The notes under the pieces are model-generated. The model was given only the letters and a program-made list of their open reading frames with translations. It was not told where the DNA came from and did not search any database. Positions 43,999 to 54,110 of a stretch of 64,000 nt of DNA are shown here, one piece after another. Each line of letters opens with the position of its first letter. Position 1 is the first letter of the stretch. This DNA is from an uncultured Bacteroidales bacterium (GTDB taxonomy: Bacteria; Bacteroidota; Bacteroidia; Bacteroidales; P3), in the NCBI GenBank assembly GCA_900317955.1, contig ONIP01000007.1, positions 1 through 64,000 of the forward strand, written 5' to 3'. A program made the translations under genes and the position numbers.

Positions 43999-45372
43999 CT
44001 ACTGGGTAGATGTTTTCTGTGTACCGAAAGTCCCTTCAAACAATTTGGCGGCCTGCTCCATCACCTTTGGCAGGGCGAACACTACCACCTTGTCTTTAGC
44101 CTTTATCTGAGTGTCGCGGGTTGGGAATATGGTTTCGTTCCCCCTTATTATGCCGCCGATTGTCGCCCCCTTGGGCAGCGACAGGTCGCGTATCAAGTGG
44201 CGCGTGGCGGGAGCCCACCTGCCAACGTTGAATTCCACCAGCTCGGCGTTGGTGCCGCTGAGCCATTTGCTGCGCACAGCGTCGCCACGCACTACAAAAC
44301 GCGATATATAGCTGGCCGTTATCAACTTCTTGTTGATGATGGTGTCTATCCCTATGTCCTGCGACAAACTGATAAACCCCGTGTTCTCCACAAGGGCTAT
44401 GGTGCGCTTCACACCCAGACGCTTGGCATTGAGGCAGGTCAAGATGTTGGTCTCCGATGAGTCGGTAACGGCAATGAAGGCATCGGTGTTCTGCAACCCC
44501 TCTTCCTTGAGCAGGTCTATGTCGGTGGCGTCGCCGTTTATGACAAGGGTGCGGTTCAGCAATGTGGCGGCTTCCTCGCAACGCGGGCGCGATTCTTCGA
44601 AAAGGGTGATTGCTATCTTGTCCTCCAATGTCATGGCGGCATAGCGTCCCACGCGTCCGGCACCCACTATCATCGCCCGCTTCACTGACACATCCTCTTT
44701 GCCCAGCACCCGTTTTATGGTCTCCAGCTGGTTGGGGCGGCTTATCATATAGGCCAGGTCTCCTTGCTGCAACACAAGCCCTGCATGCGGTATTATCGTC
44801 TCGCCGTTGCGCAGAATGGCCACTATGCGGGCATGAAGCGACGAATATATCTGCACTAGCTCCTGAACGCTGTGCCCTATCACGGGCGACTCTGCGTCAA
44901 GGCGCACAAGGTACATAGTTAGCAACCCTCCTGAGAAATTAAAAAACTCCGTCGCCACCGTGTTGTTCAGCAGGTTGGTGATTTCCTTGGCGGCTATGCG
45001 TTCGGGACATACTAACTCGTCCACGCCTATTGCACGGAACATGTCGCGATGCTTTGGTGCCAGCAGTTCGGCATTGGTTATTCGCGCCACTGTGCGCTTC
45101 GCTTTCATGCGTTTGGCCAGCACACAGCTCATCAGGTTGATGCTCTCCTCATGCAACACGGCTACAAACAAGTCGCAGTCGCCCACATTCGCGTCGGCAA
45201 GTACCTGAGGCGACGTCGACGACCCCGCTATTGTCAGCAGGTCATTCTCTTTCTCCAACCGTTTCAGCAGCTCCGAATTGGGGTCTACCACCGTGATATT
45301 GTGGTCAAGGTCGGTCAGCGACCTGGCCAGGTGGAATCCCACCTCTCCGTCTCCCGCAATAATGATATTCAT
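43999..45372 (-). CDS. trkA: Trk system K+ uptake regulator TrkA
   Basis: 457 aa from the ATG at 45372. Two RCK modules are visible: GDGEVGFHLARSL (Rossmann 1), IYSSLHARIVAILRNGE (TrkA-C 1), VGAGRVGRYAAMTLED (Rossmann 2) and LPKGATIGGIIRGNETIFP (TrkA-C 2). Cytoplasmic nucleotide-binding subunit that gates TrkH. First gene of the trkA-trkH-trkH operon from the promoter at 45431-45438. An eight-residue longer start at 45396 is less likely. Confidence 0.95.
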   Translation of the reverse strand: MNIIIAGDGEVGFHLARSLTDLDHNITVVDPNSELLKRLEKENDLLTIAGSSTSPQVLADANVGDCDLFVAVLHEESINLMSCVLAKRMKAKRTVARITNAELLAPKHRDMFRAIGVDELVCPERIAAKEITNLLNNTVATEFFNFSGGLLTMYLVRLDAESPVIGHSVQELVQIYSSLHARIVAILRNGETIIPHAGLVLQQGDLAYMISRPNQLETIKRVLGKEDVSVKRAMIVGAGRVGRYAAMTLEDKIAITLFEESRPRCEEAATLLNRTLVINGDATDIDLLKEEGLQNTDAFIAVTDSSETNILTCLNAKRLGVKRTIALVENTGFISLSQDIGIDTIINKKLITASYISRFVVRGDAVRSKWLSGTNAELVEFNVGRWAPATRHLIRDLSLPKGATIGGIIRGNETIFPTRDTQIKAKDKVVVFALPKVMEQAAKLFEGTFGTQKTSTQ

Positions 45373-45430
45373 TGACTTATCGTTGTTTACCTGCAATGGC
45401 CTTTGGCCACTGCCCGTTAATACAAGGCTG

Positions 45431-45438
45431 CAAAAATA
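45431..45438 (-). promoter_or_regulatory. promoter of the trk operon
   Basis: Minus-strand TATTTTTG followed by CA. It is back-to-back with the plus-strand promoter at 45471, about 35 bp away. Confidence 0.65.
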
Positions 45439-45470
45439 CGAAAAAAATCAGATATGTTTAAAAAAAGTTG

Positions 45471-45480
45471 TATCTTTGCA
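45471..45480 (+). promoter_or_regulatory. promoter of the acyl-CoA synthetase operon
   Basis: TATCTTTGCA, consensus -7 element; leader of about 175 nt, GC-rich, with no obvious hairpin terminator. Confidence 0.65.
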
Positions 45481-45659
45481 ACTCATTTCGGTGTTCGGTG
45501 CCGACCCCGGCGGCAGTGCCCCCTGTTGCAACGGCTATTGCATATATATTGTATAAAGGCAGTCGCCCCCGCCACACGGCCTTCCCGCCTCGGTCACCCA
45601 CCCCGCCAACCATCATCGGCGGTACATAGCACCCCACACCGGAACTAAATTATTGCAAT

Positions 45660-47531
45660 ATGGAAATAACACGTACCTTCGACCTGCTCGACCACCTTGT
45701 CACCAATTTCCCCGACAAGACCGACATCCTGGCAGGTAAAGAAAAAGGAGAATGGGTAAAATACAGCACCCACGACTATTATAAATATGCCCACTACATG
45801 GCCTGCGGCCTCCTCGAACTGGGGCTCCAGCCGGGCGACAAAGTGGTAACCATCTCCGCCAACTGCCCTGAATGGAATTTCATCGACATGGCTCTTGCCC
45901 TTGCAGGCATGATTCATGTACCAGTCTATCCCACCCTCAGTGCCGACAACTACCTCCACATCTTCACCCACAGCGAAGCCAAATATATTCTGGTCAGCAA
46001 CAACGTCCTCCTCAAGCGCATCCTACCGGCAGTCGAGAAAATGGAGGAGAAGCCCAAAATCTACACCCTCGCTTCGGTCGAAGGCTACCCCCGCACCCTC
46101 GAAATCCTCAAAGCCGGTATTGCCAGCCGCGAGAAAAACAGCCCCATTATCGCCCACCTCAAAGACACCATCCAGCCCGACGACTGGGTGACGCTTATCT
46201 ATACCTCTGGCACCACCGGCCACCCCAAGGGTGTCATGCTCTCCCACCGCAACATCTGCAGCAACTTCATCGCCCACGAAAAGGTCAACCCCATGACCTC
46301 CGACTGCCGCGTCCTCTCTTTCCTCCCCCTCAACCACATGTACGAGCGCAGCATGAACTACCATTTCCAATTGAAAGGTGTCTCCATCTACTATGCCGAG
46401 AACATGGGCACTCTCCAGCAGAACATGGCCGAAATCCACACCAACGGCTTCTGCGCCGTGCCCCGTGTGCTCGAAATGGTCTACGACAAACTCTATGCTG
46501 CAGGCAAAGACTTCAAAGGCATCAAGAAGAAAATCTACACCCGCGCATTCAAGCACGGTGCCCGCTACGACTATACCCTCTTCAAAAAAGTCTCCCTCGC
46601 CTACCAAATCTCCCAATTTTTCTACGACCGTCTCGTCTACCGCCACTGGCGTGAGCGTTTTGGTGGCAACCGTCTCATCGTCATCACGGGTTCCAGCAGC
46701 ATCCAGCCCCGCATCATCCGCACTTTTGCAGCGGCAGGCATCAACATCTACGAAGGCTACGGCCTCTCCGAGACCTCTCCCGTCATCGCAGTCAACGACC
46801 CCGCCGACGGCTATGTCAAAATCGGCACCGTGGGTCCCGTCCTCAGCGGCGTGGAGGTGAAACTGGCCGACGACGGCGAGATTCTCACCCGCGGACCCCA
46901 TGTCATGCTCGGCTACTACAAAGACCCCGAATACACCGCTCAGGTCATCGACTCCGACGGATGGTTCCACACCGGCGATGTAGGCCAGTTCGTTGGCGGA
47001 CTTACCGGCCCCCGCTATCTGCGCATCACTGACCGCAAAAAGGACATCTTCAAACTCTCCGCTGGCAAATACATCGCCCCCCAGCTGCTTGAAAACAAAC
47101 TCCGCGAGTCGGAATATATCGAGCAGGCCATGGTCGTAGGCGAAAACGAGAAGAGCGTCGCCGTCATCATCTCTCCCAACTTCAACACCCTCCACTACTG
47201 GGCACTCAAGCACCACCTCCACTACCGCGACAACGGCCAGCTTCTTGCCATGCCCCAGACCAAAGAGAAATACAAAGAGGTCATTGACATCATCAACCGC
47301 GACTTTGCCGCACACGAACAAATCAAGAATTTCCGCCTGGTTGTCGACGAGTGGACCTCCGCCAACGGCCTCCTTTCGCCCACACTCAAAATCAAGCGCA
47401 ACATCTTGATGGATAAATACAAAACCCTCATTGCCGAAATCTACGGCAAAGCCCCGCAAACCTCCAACCCCATCCTTTCGGCCTTCCGCAGCGTAGAACT
47501 CCCCAATTTCGGATTCCCCAAGAAGAAGTAG
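45660..47531 (+). CDS. fadD: long-chain acyl-CoA synthetase (AMP-binding)
   Basis: 623 aa. ATP/AMP-binding motif YTSGTTGHPKGV (181-192), FLPLNHMYERSMNY, the adenylate motif GYGLSETSPVIAVN, WFHTGDVGQF and the C-terminal hinge RITDRKKDIFKLSAGKYIAP. This is the long, FAA1/ACSL-like form common in Bacteroidota, activating fatty acids with ATP and CoA. No signal peptide. First gene of a probable three-gene set with a glycosyltransferase and an acetyltransferase, though the 58-bp gap leaves co-transcription uncertain. Confidence 0.93.
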   Translation: MEITRTFDLLDHLVTNFPDKTDILAGKEKGEWVKYSTHDYYKYAHYMACGLLELGLQPGDKVVTISANCPEWNFIDMALALAGMIHVPVYPTLSADNYLHIFTHSEAKYILVSNNVLLKRILPAVEKMEEKPKIYTLASVEGYPRTLEILKAGIASREKNSPIIAHLKDTIQPDDWVTLIYTSGTTGHPKGVMLSHRNICSNFIAHEKVNPMTSDCRVLSFLPLNHMYERSMNYHFQLKGVSIYYAENMGTLQQNMAEIHTNGFCAVPRVLEMVYDKLYAAGKDFKGIKKKIYTRAFKHGARYDYTLFKKVSLAYQISQFFYDRLVYRHWRERFGGNRLIVITGSSSIQPRIIRTFAAAGINIYEGYGLSETSPVIAVNDPADGYVKIGTVGPVLSGVEVKLADDGEILTRGPHVMLGYYKDPEYTAQVIDSDGWFHTGDVGQFVGGLTGPRYLRITDRKKDIFKLSAGKYIAPQLLENKLRESEYIEQAMVVGENEKSVAVIISPNFNTLHYWALKHHLHYRDNGQLLAMPQTKEKYKEVIDIINRDFAAHEQIKNFRLVVDEWTSANGLLSPTLKIKRNILMDKYKTLIAEIYGKAPQTSNPILSAFRSVELPNFGFPKKK

Positions 47532-47589
47532 GTTAAAGTGAGAAGTGAAATCCGTCGCTTTTTTTTAAATTTTTAATTATTAATTTTTA

Positions 47590-48558
47590 GTGTTTTCCAC
47601 TCCCATACTGCTAATCAACTTCAACCGTCCCGACTTCACGCGACAGGTGCTTACTGTCATCATGCAGCAATCCCCTGCCGAACTATATGTCTTTCAAGAT
47701 GGCCCCCGTCCCAATTGCCCCGACGACCCCGCTCGGCTGGCGCAGGTACGCGATGTAATCGACCAACTCACTGAAGGCACTACCACACACGTCCATAAAC
47801 GTTATTCACCCCATAACCTTGGCTGCGGCCCCGGTCCCGCCGATGCCCTTACCTGGTTCTTCTCTCAGGTGGAGAGCGGCATAGTCATCGAAGACGATGC
47901 GGTGCCCCATCCCGATTTCTTCCCCTACGCCCAGCAACTGCTGCAACGCTATGCCGACGACCCCACCGTCATGGCCATCGGCAGCATGAACGTCGACAAG
48001 CAACGTCCCAACCCCGAAAGCTACTACTTCTCCATGATGAACCGCAATCTCTGCGCGTGGGCTTCGTGGCGTCGGGCGTGGAACAATTTCGACCTGCGTC
48101 TTTTCTCCGTCTCCCGCTGCACCCTTGCCCGTGCCCTGCGCCAATACGGCTGCAGCGTTCTTGAGTGCGAGTACTGGTGCGACCGCCTCGACGAAGTGCA
48201 CAAAGACGGCGTGGGCAACTCCAGCTGGGATATGCAGTTCCTTATGTCCATCTGGCTCCATCACGGCAAGGGCATCATCCCCAATATCAACCTCACCTCC
48301 AATATAGGCATGGTGGTCGACGCCACCCACCCTTCCGAACAAGGCAACATCATCGACAGCGTCCCCACCTATCCCATCCTTCCCCTCGTACATCCGGCCG
48401 ACCACTCCATCCAGCGCCAGGCCGACCGCTCCTTCCATTTCAGCTACTTCGAAACCACACGTGGCAACTGGTCCAAAGGCCATATCCTTTATCATCTTAT
48501 CAACAAGCGAGTGAAAAAACTCCTTCATCATCAAGGCACATGGCGAACCAGAAAATAA
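47590..48558 (+). CDS. nucleotide-sugar glycosyltransferase, GTG start
   Basis: 322 aa. It starts with GTG at 47590 ([20 protein letters not shown]); no ATG precedes it in frame. The GT-A fold is indicated by [18 protein letters not shown] and the acidic sugar-nucleotide/metal motif [15 protein letters not shown] (EDD 101-103), followed by [14 protein letters not shown] and SSWDMQF. It resembles the GNT-I/HlpA-like group annotated as glycosyltransferase or hemolytic protein homologue. Cytoplasmic or membrane-peripheral. The stop overlaps the next start by 19 bp, so it works with the acetyltransferase, probably in surface polysaccharide synthesis. Confidence 0.85.
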   Translation: MFSTPILLINFNRPDFTRQVLTVIMQQSPAELYVFQDGPRPNCPDDPARLAQVRDVIDQLTEGTTTHVHKRYSPHNLGCGPGPADALTWFFSQVESGIVIEDDAVPHPDFFPYAQQLLQRYADDPTVMAIGSMNVDKQRPNPESYYFSMMNRNLCAWASWRRAWNNFDLRLFSVSRCTLARALRQYGCSVLECEYWCDRLDEVHKDGVGNSSWDMQFLMSIWLHHGKGIIPNINLTSNIGMVVDATHPSEQGNIIDSVPTYPILPLVHPADHSIQRQADRSFHFSYFETTRGNWSKGHILYHLINKRVKKLLHHQGTWRTRK

Positions 48559-49202
48559 AATACCGTATCCAGAAATTCTTTGGTCGCTGGTTTGACCGCC
48601 CTGTCATCCCGCTGGGCAAAACCACAGGCTATTCCCTTGTGCGCTCTGAGCAGTCGCACTGCACCCTTGGCCGCCACACCCAACTCGACGCCCCCTATAT
48701 CCTGCACCATGTCACAGTGGGCGACTATTCCTACCTCTCCCGCAACGCCCTCGTTGCCAATACCACTATCGGCAGGTTTTGCTCCATCGGACCCAATCTG
48801 TGCTGCGGTCAGGGACTGCATCCCACAACAGGCATCTCCACCCACCCCATGTTCTACTCTCCCGCCATGCAAAACGGTGTCACCCTCTCGCCCAAATCCC
48901 AGTTCACCGAAACCAAGCACACCACAATCGGCAACGATGTCTACATCGGTGCCAACGTGTTCATCCTTGACGGAGTCGTCATTGGCGACGGAGCCGTAGT
49001 AGGAGCCGGTGCCGTGGTCACCCGCGACGTGCCACCCTATGCCGTCGCTGTCGGAGTCCCCGCCCGTGTGGTAAAATACCGTTTCGACTCCGAAACCATC
49101 CAAAAGCTTCTCCAGCGTCAGTGGTGGAACGACCCCGACAGCAAACTCCCCCAAGTGGCAAAACAATTCTGGAACGTCGATGCTTTCCTCAGCAACAAGT
49201 AG
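48540..49202 (+). CDS. CatB-type hexapeptide-repeat O-acetyltransferase
   Basis: 220 aa from the ATG at 48540. Left-handed beta-helix repeats ([36 protein letters not shown]) lead into the xenobiotic-acetyltransferase-type loop HPMFYSP and a second helix ([51 protein letters not shown]). It uses acetyl-CoA to acetylate sugar hydroxyls. Overlaps the glycosyltransferase gene, consistent with a glycan-modifying pair. The 49203-49413 gap shows no clear feature. Confidence 0.92.
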   Translation: MANQKIKYRIQKFFGRWFDRPVIPLGKTTGYSLVRSEQSHCTLGRHTQLDAPYILHHVTVGDYSYLSRNALVANTTIGRFCSIGPNLCCGQGLHPTTGISTHPMFYSPAMQNGVTLSPKSQFTETKHTTIGNDVYIGANVFILDGVVIGDGAVVGAGAVVTRDVPPYAVAVGVPARVVKYRFDSETIQKLLQRQWWNDPDSKLPQVAKQFWNVDAFLSNK

Positions 49203-49413
49203 CGTCAGTCCGTTCCTTCCCAATCCCTCCAGCATTCTCCAACAGCCACCCGCCCCGTGCCAGCCTGTAGCCCGGAGCGGCTTATGTTGTAATGTAACAC
49301 ATTAATAATACAGTTGTTATACGGTAGCTACACACAATTGGAATGTGAAACAATTTCGGAACAACTGTGGATGTGCTGCATTTTGAGCGGGGTTGGTTAG
49401 CGGGGAAGAGGGG

Positions 49414-50157
49414 TTAGTCTTGTTGCAGGGAGTTGATGTATTTGCGGACGGTTTGGCGGTCGGAACTGAAAGTTAGGACGGCCAAGGCGCGTTCGTAGTT
49501 CTCAGGATCGGAGCAGTAGGGATAGGCGGCTTTGAGGAAGTCTACTTGCGAAGTGCTGAAATCCAAAGTTTTGACTATGTTCACAATCTGATTGGTTGTG
49601 AGTAGCATGCCATTGGTGAGCAGTCCTTTTGCTGTGGTCAGTTTCTCGCTGTCGAAGTCCTGTTGGTTGAGTATGGCAACCATTTCGTTCACCCATTGGT
49701 CGGAGGCAACGGCTGGTTCAGGTATAACAGCTGGTTCAGGCAAGGGGAGAGGGGGGAGTGGCCTTGGGTTGACGGCTGGGGCGTGGCCTCCCTGCGGGGT
49801 ATAAAGCAGCATTTGTTGGCGACGGTGGTCATAGTCGACGATTACTTGGGTGCCGTTTGGTTCGGCATATAGTTGCACGGTTCCGGCTTTGCGCGCGGGA
49901 TGGGTCAACACAACGATGACTTCATGCAGGCGGCTGTCGAGGTTTTCTACAATGACTTTCGAATTAGGAGCGAAGTTGATCTGGTCTCCGTCCACGTATA
50001 CTTGGAATGATTCGCCTTGTTGTGCTTCGACTATGATGGACGGGGTGGCGGGCATGTGGGCATGGCCGTTGTTGTTGTGGCGGTGAGCGGTACGGGGTTG
50101 GGCGGCCAACATGGTGGCCAAGGCAATGGCTGCGAGGGTGAGGAGATGCTTTTTCAT
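49414..50157 (-). CDS. DUF4476-domain secreted protein
   Basis: 247 aa from the ATG at 50157 (signal peptide MKKHLLTLAAIALATMLAAQ). An N-terminal beta domain (IIVEAQQGESFQVYVDGDQI, DSRLHEVIVVLTHP), a Pro-rich linker (NPRPLPPLPLPEPAVIPEP) and a C-terminal helical DUF4476 domain (VNEMVAILNQQDFDSEKLTTA, IVKTLDFSTSQVDFLKAAYP). The last part has the four-helix pattern of the family. It begins 36 bp after the end of the T9SS cargo gene on the same strand and is likely co-transcribed. Function unknown. Confidence 0.85.
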   Translation of the reverse strand: MKKHLLTLAAIALATMLAAQPRTAHRHNNNGHAHMPATPSIIVEAQQGESFQVYVDGDQINFAPNSKVIVENLDSRLHEVIVVLTHPARKAGTVQLYAEPNGTQVIVDYDHRRQQMLLYTPQGGHAPAVNPRPLPPLPLPEPAVIPEPAVASDQWVNEMVAILNQQDFDSEKLTTAKGLLTNGMLLTTNQIVNIVKTLDFSTSQVDFLKAAYPYCSDPENYERALAVLTFSSDRQTVRKYINSLQQD

Positions 50158-50193
50158 TTTGCTTTGATTTTGTGTAGATATGGTTTGATTCAA

Positions 50194-53100
50194 TTATTTC
50201 TTGATTAGTTTCTTGACAACAGTTCCTTCAATGGTGGTCACACGGACGAAGTAGATGCCCGGTGATAATGAGGCGTGAGGTATGTGGAATGTATTATTGA
50301 TAGGGGTTGGAGGAATAACGATGCGGCCTGTAAGGTCAAGTACCGTCATGGTGGCTAAACAGCTGACGTTGACAATGATGTCGCCGTGGGTAGGATTGGG
50401 GTAAATCTCAACTATCATCTTTGACCTTTCTGTTTCTTCAATCCCTTCGGTGGTATCGTCCACCCACTCGAAGAGGACCATGAGGGTGGTGTCGGAGGTG
50501 ACGAGGATATTTCGCGGATTCTCCCAGAGACCGTCGCTCCAGCCGAGGAAGTTCCAATGTCCTCCTTCAGTGGTGGTGTCCATCATAGAGTATCCTATTT
50601 CGACCATGCTGCTATCGGCATAGATTCCGCTGCCGTAGGTTTCGCAGACCCCGTCTACATTGGCCGACACCGAGACAGTGCGCAAGAGGGTGTCGCGGGT
50701 GAAGTAGGCAATGAAAGCGGTGTCGCTTACCACCAGCACTTGGCGCGGGTTGGTGGTGTCGCCGTCGTTCCAACCGACGAACCTGCAGCCTTCATAGGGC
50801 AGGGCAGTGATGGTTGCCAGGCTGCTGTCGGCATAATTACCGCCACCGCTGACTGTGCCCATTGTTGGGTCGGCACTGGCGACGCTGACGGTGTTGGCGG
50901 GCAGAGGGTTGACGGCTATGGACAGGGCGTCGATTCTCACGTTGCTCAGGCTGCCGAGATCGCTATGGTGAACAAAAGCGATGCGGATATGGCGTCCGGC
51001 ATAGGTGTCGAGTGGCAGGGATACGGTGGTCCAGCTGCCTGGGTAGGGCGTAAGGTCGTTGTGTATGTTGTATATCGTGTCGGTAAAGCCGTCGTACCAG
51101 GGGTCTCCCGTGGGGCTGACCAGTACGGCAAATTGGGCGAGATACTGTGTCTTTAGGAGAAAATCAAAACTGATGCCGTGGCTGGTGGAGGGCAGTTCGA
51201 TGGCGGGCGTTACGAGCCACGCGTCGTAGGGTCGTCCGGTGCTGTTGCCATTCGAATACATGCAGTAAACGCCACTGCCGCCTACTCCGACATAAGTCCG
51301 GCGCCATTCGTTGTCGAGCAGTCCCACCGGAGTGCGCACAATCCAGCAGGGCTCGCGGTTGGGCCAGCCGTAGCCGTCGAAATCCTCGCTGTAGGGGAAG
51401 CTGCCAACGATGCCGCACGACTGCACAGCTATAATCTTTGTGGCGAAATGGTTGCCGTGGGTGTTGGCAACCGTCAGGGTAAGGGTGTCCACCCCCACGG
51501 ATGGATAGGTCAACGACACCGCAGGCCCAGCAGCCGCCCAGACGGTGTTGAGCAGCGACGAATGCCAGCTGAAAACAAGGCCTGCCGTGTCGGCACCGGC
51601 GAGTGTGGCGGCGAATGTGAGCGTGTCGCCGACATAGGCAGTGGAGGCACCACGGATGGAAACAGTCAGATTGTCGTTCACGGTAAGGATGTGTGTAGAG
51701 GTGTCGCTGCCGAAAGCATTGGAGGCGATAAGGGTAATGGTGTCCACCCCCACGACCGAGTAGTTTAATGCCACCACAGGTCCCGCATCCACCATGTCGG
51801 TGTCGAGCAGAGACGAGTGCCAGTTGAAGGAGAGGCCTGCCGTGTCGCCTTGAATCAAATTGGCCGTGAGCATGACGGTGTCGAGGATAGCAACGGCGGT
51901 GGAGGGACCACTGATAGTCACCCTTGGAGGTACCGAATCGCCCCGTAGCATAGTTACTTCTACATCGTCAATGTAGCAGGTCAAGGTGGGGGAGGACAGG
52001 GTGGAGGTGAACTCGAAGCTGATGCCCACCATGGCACTGTCGGTGAGGCTGTCGGTCACGAAGACATACTGGCGCCATTGGCTCGGAGATTCACCGCCAC
52101 GGACGGTCAGCAGTTGGGTGAAAGTGCTGTCGTAGTCATAGGTGCCTACATGCAGGCATGCCAACGTGTCGCGATGGTCGGCTCTCCCCTCTATGAGAGC
52201 CCAGAAACTGACCATCAGACCATTGCCGGGGGCGTTGAACCGGGGCGTAACGATGTGCGAATGGTAGCCGCTGATGGCCGGCAGTCTTAAAATGCGCGGG
52301 GAATGAGCGGGGAGTCCGGCAGGGGCGCTGTCGGTTCTGACCGAGAAGGCTGGTCCCTGAGGATGGTACCAGCCAAGTTGTTCCCCTACTCCGCAGGGGT
52401 ACGACTCGAAGTCCTCGCTGTAGGGCAAGGCAAAAGGCTCGCAGGTGACGGTGGTGCCGTTCTCCCCATAGCCGTTCCATCTGGCGTCGAGAATCCTCGG
52501 CAGGGCGGTGTCGCCCGCGGCGCAGACGGGGCTCACGCCAATGACGGGAAACGTGCCTTGACATGTGGCCGCGGCCAAAGCGGGGCTGGCTATGTAGTAA
52601 CTGGAGTTGGAGGTGGTGCCGCAGAGCGAGTCGCCTGCATAGACAGCCCATAGCGAGGCTGCTGGGTCGTCCCAACTGACGGTGAGCCCATGGTTGTCGC
52701 CCGCCGTAAGACGCAGCGTGTCGAGGGTGTTGCGGCAGGAGATTGCGGAGAGGCTGAGATTGTCGATGGCCGCCGGGGTGTTATTGCCCGCGGAATAGGA
52801 ATTGCCGTTGGCCGAGAGCACCAGCAGCAGGTAGTCGCCCGCCGCGGGCACAGCGAACCCCTGCGCATGGTGGGTCCAGCCGCTCTCCCCGGCGAGGAGA
52901 TGTCGGCCGTTGGTGTCGGAAAGGCTGATCCAGCCGTTGGGAACCCAGTTGTTGGTGGTGTGGGAAATGCCGTAGCCGAAGAAAAGGGCTGTGTCCAGCT
53001 CGGCATACACCGGCGCCAGCATCACCCGAATATGGTCAAAGTAGGTGTCAATGCTGGAATTGTAATAACCGTCGCACTTCCAGTCGTAATCCACACGGTA

Positions 53101-53910
53101 GTCTCCGCTGTCGGAAAAATGCAGGGGACGCGCAGCCCAATGGAAACGGCTGTTCCATGCTGTTCTGTCATAGCTGTTGGTGGTGCCGCCGTCGCCGCTC
53201 ACATACATGCCGCCGCTTCCGTTTAGGGCACCGGGCGCGCCGATATACCAGCCATTGGAGCGACCCAGAAAAGTCCAGCCTGTGTCGGGCGTGTCGAATG
53301 TGGTGCTCCATGGCACCGTGTCGCCCACAGTCCACGGCGACGAGAAGGAAACCACCTCTACGTTGTCAATCATGATGGAAAACTGGCCGTAGCAGTCGTG
53401 ATGACGAAACGCCACGCTGATTGTGTCGCCAACGTATGCCGAGAGATCCACCGTCTGCTTCAGCCAAATGCCGTATTCCAGATCTGTGGGCGTCACGCTG
53501 AACACCGGAGTCGTGGCCAAGAAGTCGGCCACCGTGCCTCCCGTGGTGGAGATATAAACCGAGTAGTGGTCGGCAGGGTAGGCTGCGTTCGCAACCCTGT
53601 GCCACCAGGTGAGAACTGCAGGGCTGTTCACCGCGATGCGGGGGCTTATCAGGAAATCGTCGGGAGCGAAGTCCACGCCGCCCGCATACGAAGACGAGCT
53701 GGCAAAGCCCGTGCTGCCGCCTGCACCCGGCACACCGCCGCCGGAGGTGGTGCTCCACGTGCGGCTGTCGTTGTTGTAGTCGATGGCGGTCCAGTCACTC
53801 AGACCAGATTCAAACCCCTGGCTATAAGGCAAGCCGTAAATGACAGGTTGAGCCAGCAGTGCCAATCCGGGCAAGCAGCACAACATTATTCCTAAAACGA
53901 TTTTTTTCAT
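50194..53910 (-). CDS. T9SS-secreted protein with jelly-roll, PKD-like and InlB-type repeats
   Basis: 1238 aa with signal peptide MKKIVLGIMLCCLPGLALLA. Several 'choice-of-anchor'/cleaved-adhesin-type beta modules (GLPYSQGFESGLSDW, LPYSEDFESYPCGVG, FPYSEDFDGYGWPNREPCW), two PKD-like domains (VAILDTVMLTANLIQGDTAG, YVGDTLTFAATLAGADTAG) and two InlB/Flg_new-type repeats (CRFVGWNDGDTTNPRQV, WNFLGWSDGLWENPRNI). The sorting domain has IYPNPTHGDIIVNV, VLDLTGRIV and LSPGIYFVRVTT. Probably a surface adhesin or enzyme-binding protein; no catalytic site is recognised. Confidence 0.88.
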   Translation of the reverse strand: MKKIVLGIMLCCLPGLALLAQPVIYGLPYSQGFESGLSDWTAIDYNNDSRTWSTTSGGGVPGAGGSTGFASSSSYAGGVDFAPDDFLISPRIAVNSPAVLTWWHRVANAAYPADHYSVYISTTGGTVADFLATTPVFSVTPTDLEYGIWLKQTVDLSAYVGDTISVAFRHHDCYGQFSIMIDNVEVVSFSSPWTVGDTVPWSTTFDTPDTGWTFLGRSNGWYIGAPGALNGSGGMYVSGDGGTTNSYDRTAWNSRFHWAARPLHFSDSGDYRVDYDWKCDGYYNSSIDTYFDHIRVMLAPVYAELDTALFFGYGISHTTNNWVPNGWISLSDTNGRHLLAGESGWTHHAQGFAVPAAGDYLLLVLSANGNSYSAGNNTPAAIDNLSLSAISCRNTLDTLRLTAGDNHGLTVSWDDPAASLWAVYAGDSLCGTTSNSSYYIASPALAAATCQGTFPVIGVSPVCAAGDTALPRILDARWNGYGENGTTVTCEPFALPYSEDFESYPCGVGEQLGWYHPQGPAFSVRTDSAPAGLPAHSPRILRLPAISGYHSHIVTPRFNAPGNGLMVSFWALIEGRADHRDTLACLHVGTYDYDSTFTQLLTVRGGESPSQWRQYVFVTDSLTDSAMVGISFEFTSTLSSPTLTCYIDDVEVTMLRGDSVPPRVTISGPSTAVAILDTVMLTANLIQGDTAGLSFNWHSSLLDTDMVDAGPVVALNYSVVGVDTITLIASNAFGSDTSTHILTVNDNLTVSIRGASTAYVGDTLTFAATLAGADTAGLVFSWHSSLLNTVWAAAGPAVSLTYPSVGVDTLTLTVANTHGNHFATKIIAVQSCGIVGSFPYSEDFDGYGWPNREPCWIVRTPVGLLDNEWRRTYVGVGGSGVYCMYSNGNSTGRPYDAWLVTPAIELPSTSHGISFDFLLKTQYLAQFAVLVSPTGDPWYDGFTDTIYNIHNDLTPYPGSWTTVSLPLDTYAGRHIRIAFVHHSDLGSLSNVRIDALSIAVNPLPANTVSVASADPTMGTVSGGGNYADSSLATITALPYEGCRFVGWNDGDTTNPRQVLVVSDTAFIAYFTRDTLLRTVSVSANVDGVCETYGSGIYADSSMVEIGYSMMDTTTEGGHWNFLGWSDGLWENPRNILVTSDTTLMVLFEWVDDTTEGIEETERSKMIVEIYPNPTHGDIIVNVSCLATMTVLDLTGRIVIPPTPINNTFHIPHASLSPGIYFVRVTTIEGTVVKKLIKK

Positions 53911-53926
53911 ATTTCACTATATTGAA

Positions 53927-53958
53927 TGTGTTAACGTGTTAATGTGTTAATGTGTTAG
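53927..53958. repeat. TGTGTTAA octamer tandem repeat
   Basis: Four 8-bp units in order: TGTGTTAA, CGTGTTAA, TGTGTTAA, TGTGTTAG, just upstream of the T9SS cargo start. A weaker ACGAATTC duplication lies near 53982. The remaining gap to 54110 shows nothing else. Confidence 0.8.
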
Positions 53959-54110
53959 TCCTTGGCGCATTAAAAAGATTTACGAATTCACGAATTCAAG
54001 AGACTCTGGTTGATTTACCCAAGGCGTTGCCATTGAGCTAAGTATATTTATGCCTTTTCGGGGCAATTTTTAGAGGTTACCTTTTCAATCTTCACTTTAT
54101 TTAAGGAGGG

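Noticed and set aside
46023..47459. 478-aa open frame antisense to the acyl-CoA synthetase
   Set aside because: Shadow of biased codon use in the sense gene; no promoter, no recognisable motif, and the sense strand encodes a complete enzyme.
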